DNA of 40,428 nucleotides, taken from assembly GCF_025629245.1 (NCBI RefSeq), contig NZ_JANZXN010000008.1, positions 1-40,428 of the forward strand, in the 5' to 3' direction. The notes beneath the pieces were generated by a model, which made no database searches, had not been told where the DNA came from, and saw nothing but the letters and a program-made list of their open reading frames with translations. Both the position numbers and the translations under genes were made by a program. Of this stretch, positions 40,113 to 40,428 are shown one piece after another (the first letter of the stretch is position 1; each line of letters opens with the position of its first letter). This DNA is from Natronobiforma cellulositropha. GTDB lineage: Archaea > Halobacteriota > Halobacteria > Halobacteriales > Natrialbaceae.

Positions 40113-40235
40113 GTGGCAACGCGCAAGAACATCTCTATCCGCGACGACCAAGCCGAGTGGGTCGAGGACAACCACCTCAACCTCTCGTCGTTCGTCCAAG
40201 AGAAACTTGACGAACTCATCGAAGAACGCTCGTAG
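40113..40235 (+). CDS. 40-residue RHH-like protein preceding tnpB
   Basis: GTG 40113 opens VATRKNISIRDDQAEWVEDN, continues with a helix (LNLSSFVQEKLDELIEER) and ends at TAG 40235. The beta strand KNISIRDD followed by two helices is the ribbon-helix-helix pattern of small DNA-binding antitoxin-like proteins. Such ORFs commonly precede TnpB genes in haloarchaeal IS elements, as I recall. The stop is immediately followed by the tnpB ATG (40236). It may regulate the element. Confidence 0.6.
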   Translation: MATRKNISIRDDQAEWVEDNHLNLSSFVQEKLDELIEERS

Positions 40236-40337
40236 ATGAACTACAACTACAGGTATCGACTCCGACCGTCCGACGCGCTCGAAGAGCGATTAGCGTGGAC
40301 TGTTGATACCTGTAGACAAGTCTACCATCCGTTCTAG
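40236..40337 (+). pseudogene. tnpB: truncated tnpB (IS200/IS605-family RNA-guided nuclease remnant)
   Basis: ATG 40236 starts MNYNYRYRLRPSDALEERLA, the characteristic N-terminus of haloarchaeal TnpB. It continues to WTVDTCRQVYHPF and then a TAG at 40335-40337. TnpB proteins have about 400 residues with a RuvC-like DED site, all of which is missing. The sequence after the stop does not continue the family in any frame I can see, so an internal or 3' deletion removed the rest. Confidence 0.65.
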
Positions 40338-40428
40338 CTTAGTGGCTGGCTGAGATGGCGATCACGCCGAAATTGCGTCGAGTCTGACCGCAATCATGCT
40401 GAGATGACTGCTGTTCCAGCAAACCAGT
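40338..40428. other. window end, no gene recognised
   Basis: These 91 bases hold a 9-bp direct repeat GCTGAGATG (40349-40357 and 40398-40406) and a 6-bp inverted repeat ATTGCG/CGCAAT (40372-40394). They may be the edge of another mobile element, but no coding frame is convincing. Confidence 0.25.

Larger units (their letters stand above)
39899..40337 (+). mobile_element. IS200/IS605-type element remnant
   Basis: From the break in pnuC the DNA changes to a hairpin-rich non-coding stretch. An imperfect stem pairs CCCCTTCCTCA with TGAGTAGGGAGGGG (39919-39960). Perfect stems follow: CCAGAAATC-TTC-GATTTCTGG (39972-39992) and ACGAGACGC-TTC-GCGTCTCGT (40000-40020). Then come a TG-rich tract (40085-40115), an RHH-like ORF and a truncated tnpB. 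No tnpA is visible and the right end is not identified, so this is a decayed element of the TnpB-only kind frequent in haloarchaea. Boundaries are approximate. Confidence 0.6.

Noticed and set aside
40338-40428. Window end as the right end of the IS element
   Set aside because: Only a weak 6-bp dyad and a short direct repeat are visible, with no resemblance to the hairpins upstream.

Overview
The window is high-GC haloarchaeal DNA (class Halobacteria). Its proteins are very rich in Asp and Glu, CTCGAG is frequent within coding frames, and many genes have a TATA-like box only 23-30 nt before the start codon, which fits leaderless transcripts. The gene set also fits: an archaeal cobalamin operon, a bacterioruberin cluster, a Bat-type regulator, Tat-type signal peptides and an aIF2-beta/TRAM protein. 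The genus cannot be named from sequence alone. No rRNA, tRNA or CRISPR array was seen.

Layout. 1-2308: a cut gene and three unrecognised proteins, partly of lower GC, with a perfect 19-bp palindrome at 1456-1474. 2468-6085: a cupin, an exported CARDB-like protein, a glyoxalase-fold protein, a DUF5789-like protein and aIF2-beta. 6086-7680: a divergent citrate synthase paralogue converging on a SHOCT membrane protein. 7772-13669: a tightly overlapping cobalamin operon (HAD phosphatase, cbiB, cobS, cobY, archaeal cobT, cobD-type decarboxylase, cbiZ), followed by two small unknown genes. 14477-20998: an FAH-fold enzyme, a SnoaL-like protein, a FilR1-type regulator divergent from a DMT transporter with a palindromic operator candidate between them, a CBS-pair protein, an acidic lipoprotein, a cysteine-cluster protein and a MATE transporter.

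21048-26047: carotenoid genes. crtD, lyeJ and cruF form an operon in the order known for bacterioruberin synthesis, and crtB lies on the opposite strand just beyond. Between crtD and lyeJ are six perfect 29-bp tandem repeats. Each repeat carries a start and a stop codon, so the array forms a chain of six identical 10-residue ORFs joined by ATGA overlaps. A seventh, unrelated 20-residue ORF continues the chain directly onto the lyeJ start codon. This stop-start ladder is the most unusual object in the window. Next to it are a Tat-type, six-cysteine mini-protein with inhibitor-cystine-knot spacing and a strongly structured intergenic region.

26197-39475: a lipoprotein, an ornithine-cyclodeaminase (LOR/SDH) family enzyme, a small HTH protein, an amine-oxidase-like flavoprotein, msrB, a YwbE-like protein, a 942-residue PAS/GAF/HTH_10 Bat-type regulator, a zinc-ribbon plus glutamate dehydrogenase pair, a phosphoribosyltransferase, an exported DUF6517-like protein, a membrane protein, a SAM methyltransferase and a class V aminotransferase. 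39626-40428: a pnuC gene that stops abruptly after TTAC and runs into hairpin-rich IS200/IS605-type DNA with a small RHH-like ORF and a 33-codon tnpB remnant.

Functional reading: the window links cobalamin assembly and salvage, C50 carotenoid synthesis, central carbon and nitrogen enzymes and a sensory regulator. In several operons very short ORFs sit exactly where a gap between genes would otherwise break translational coupling.
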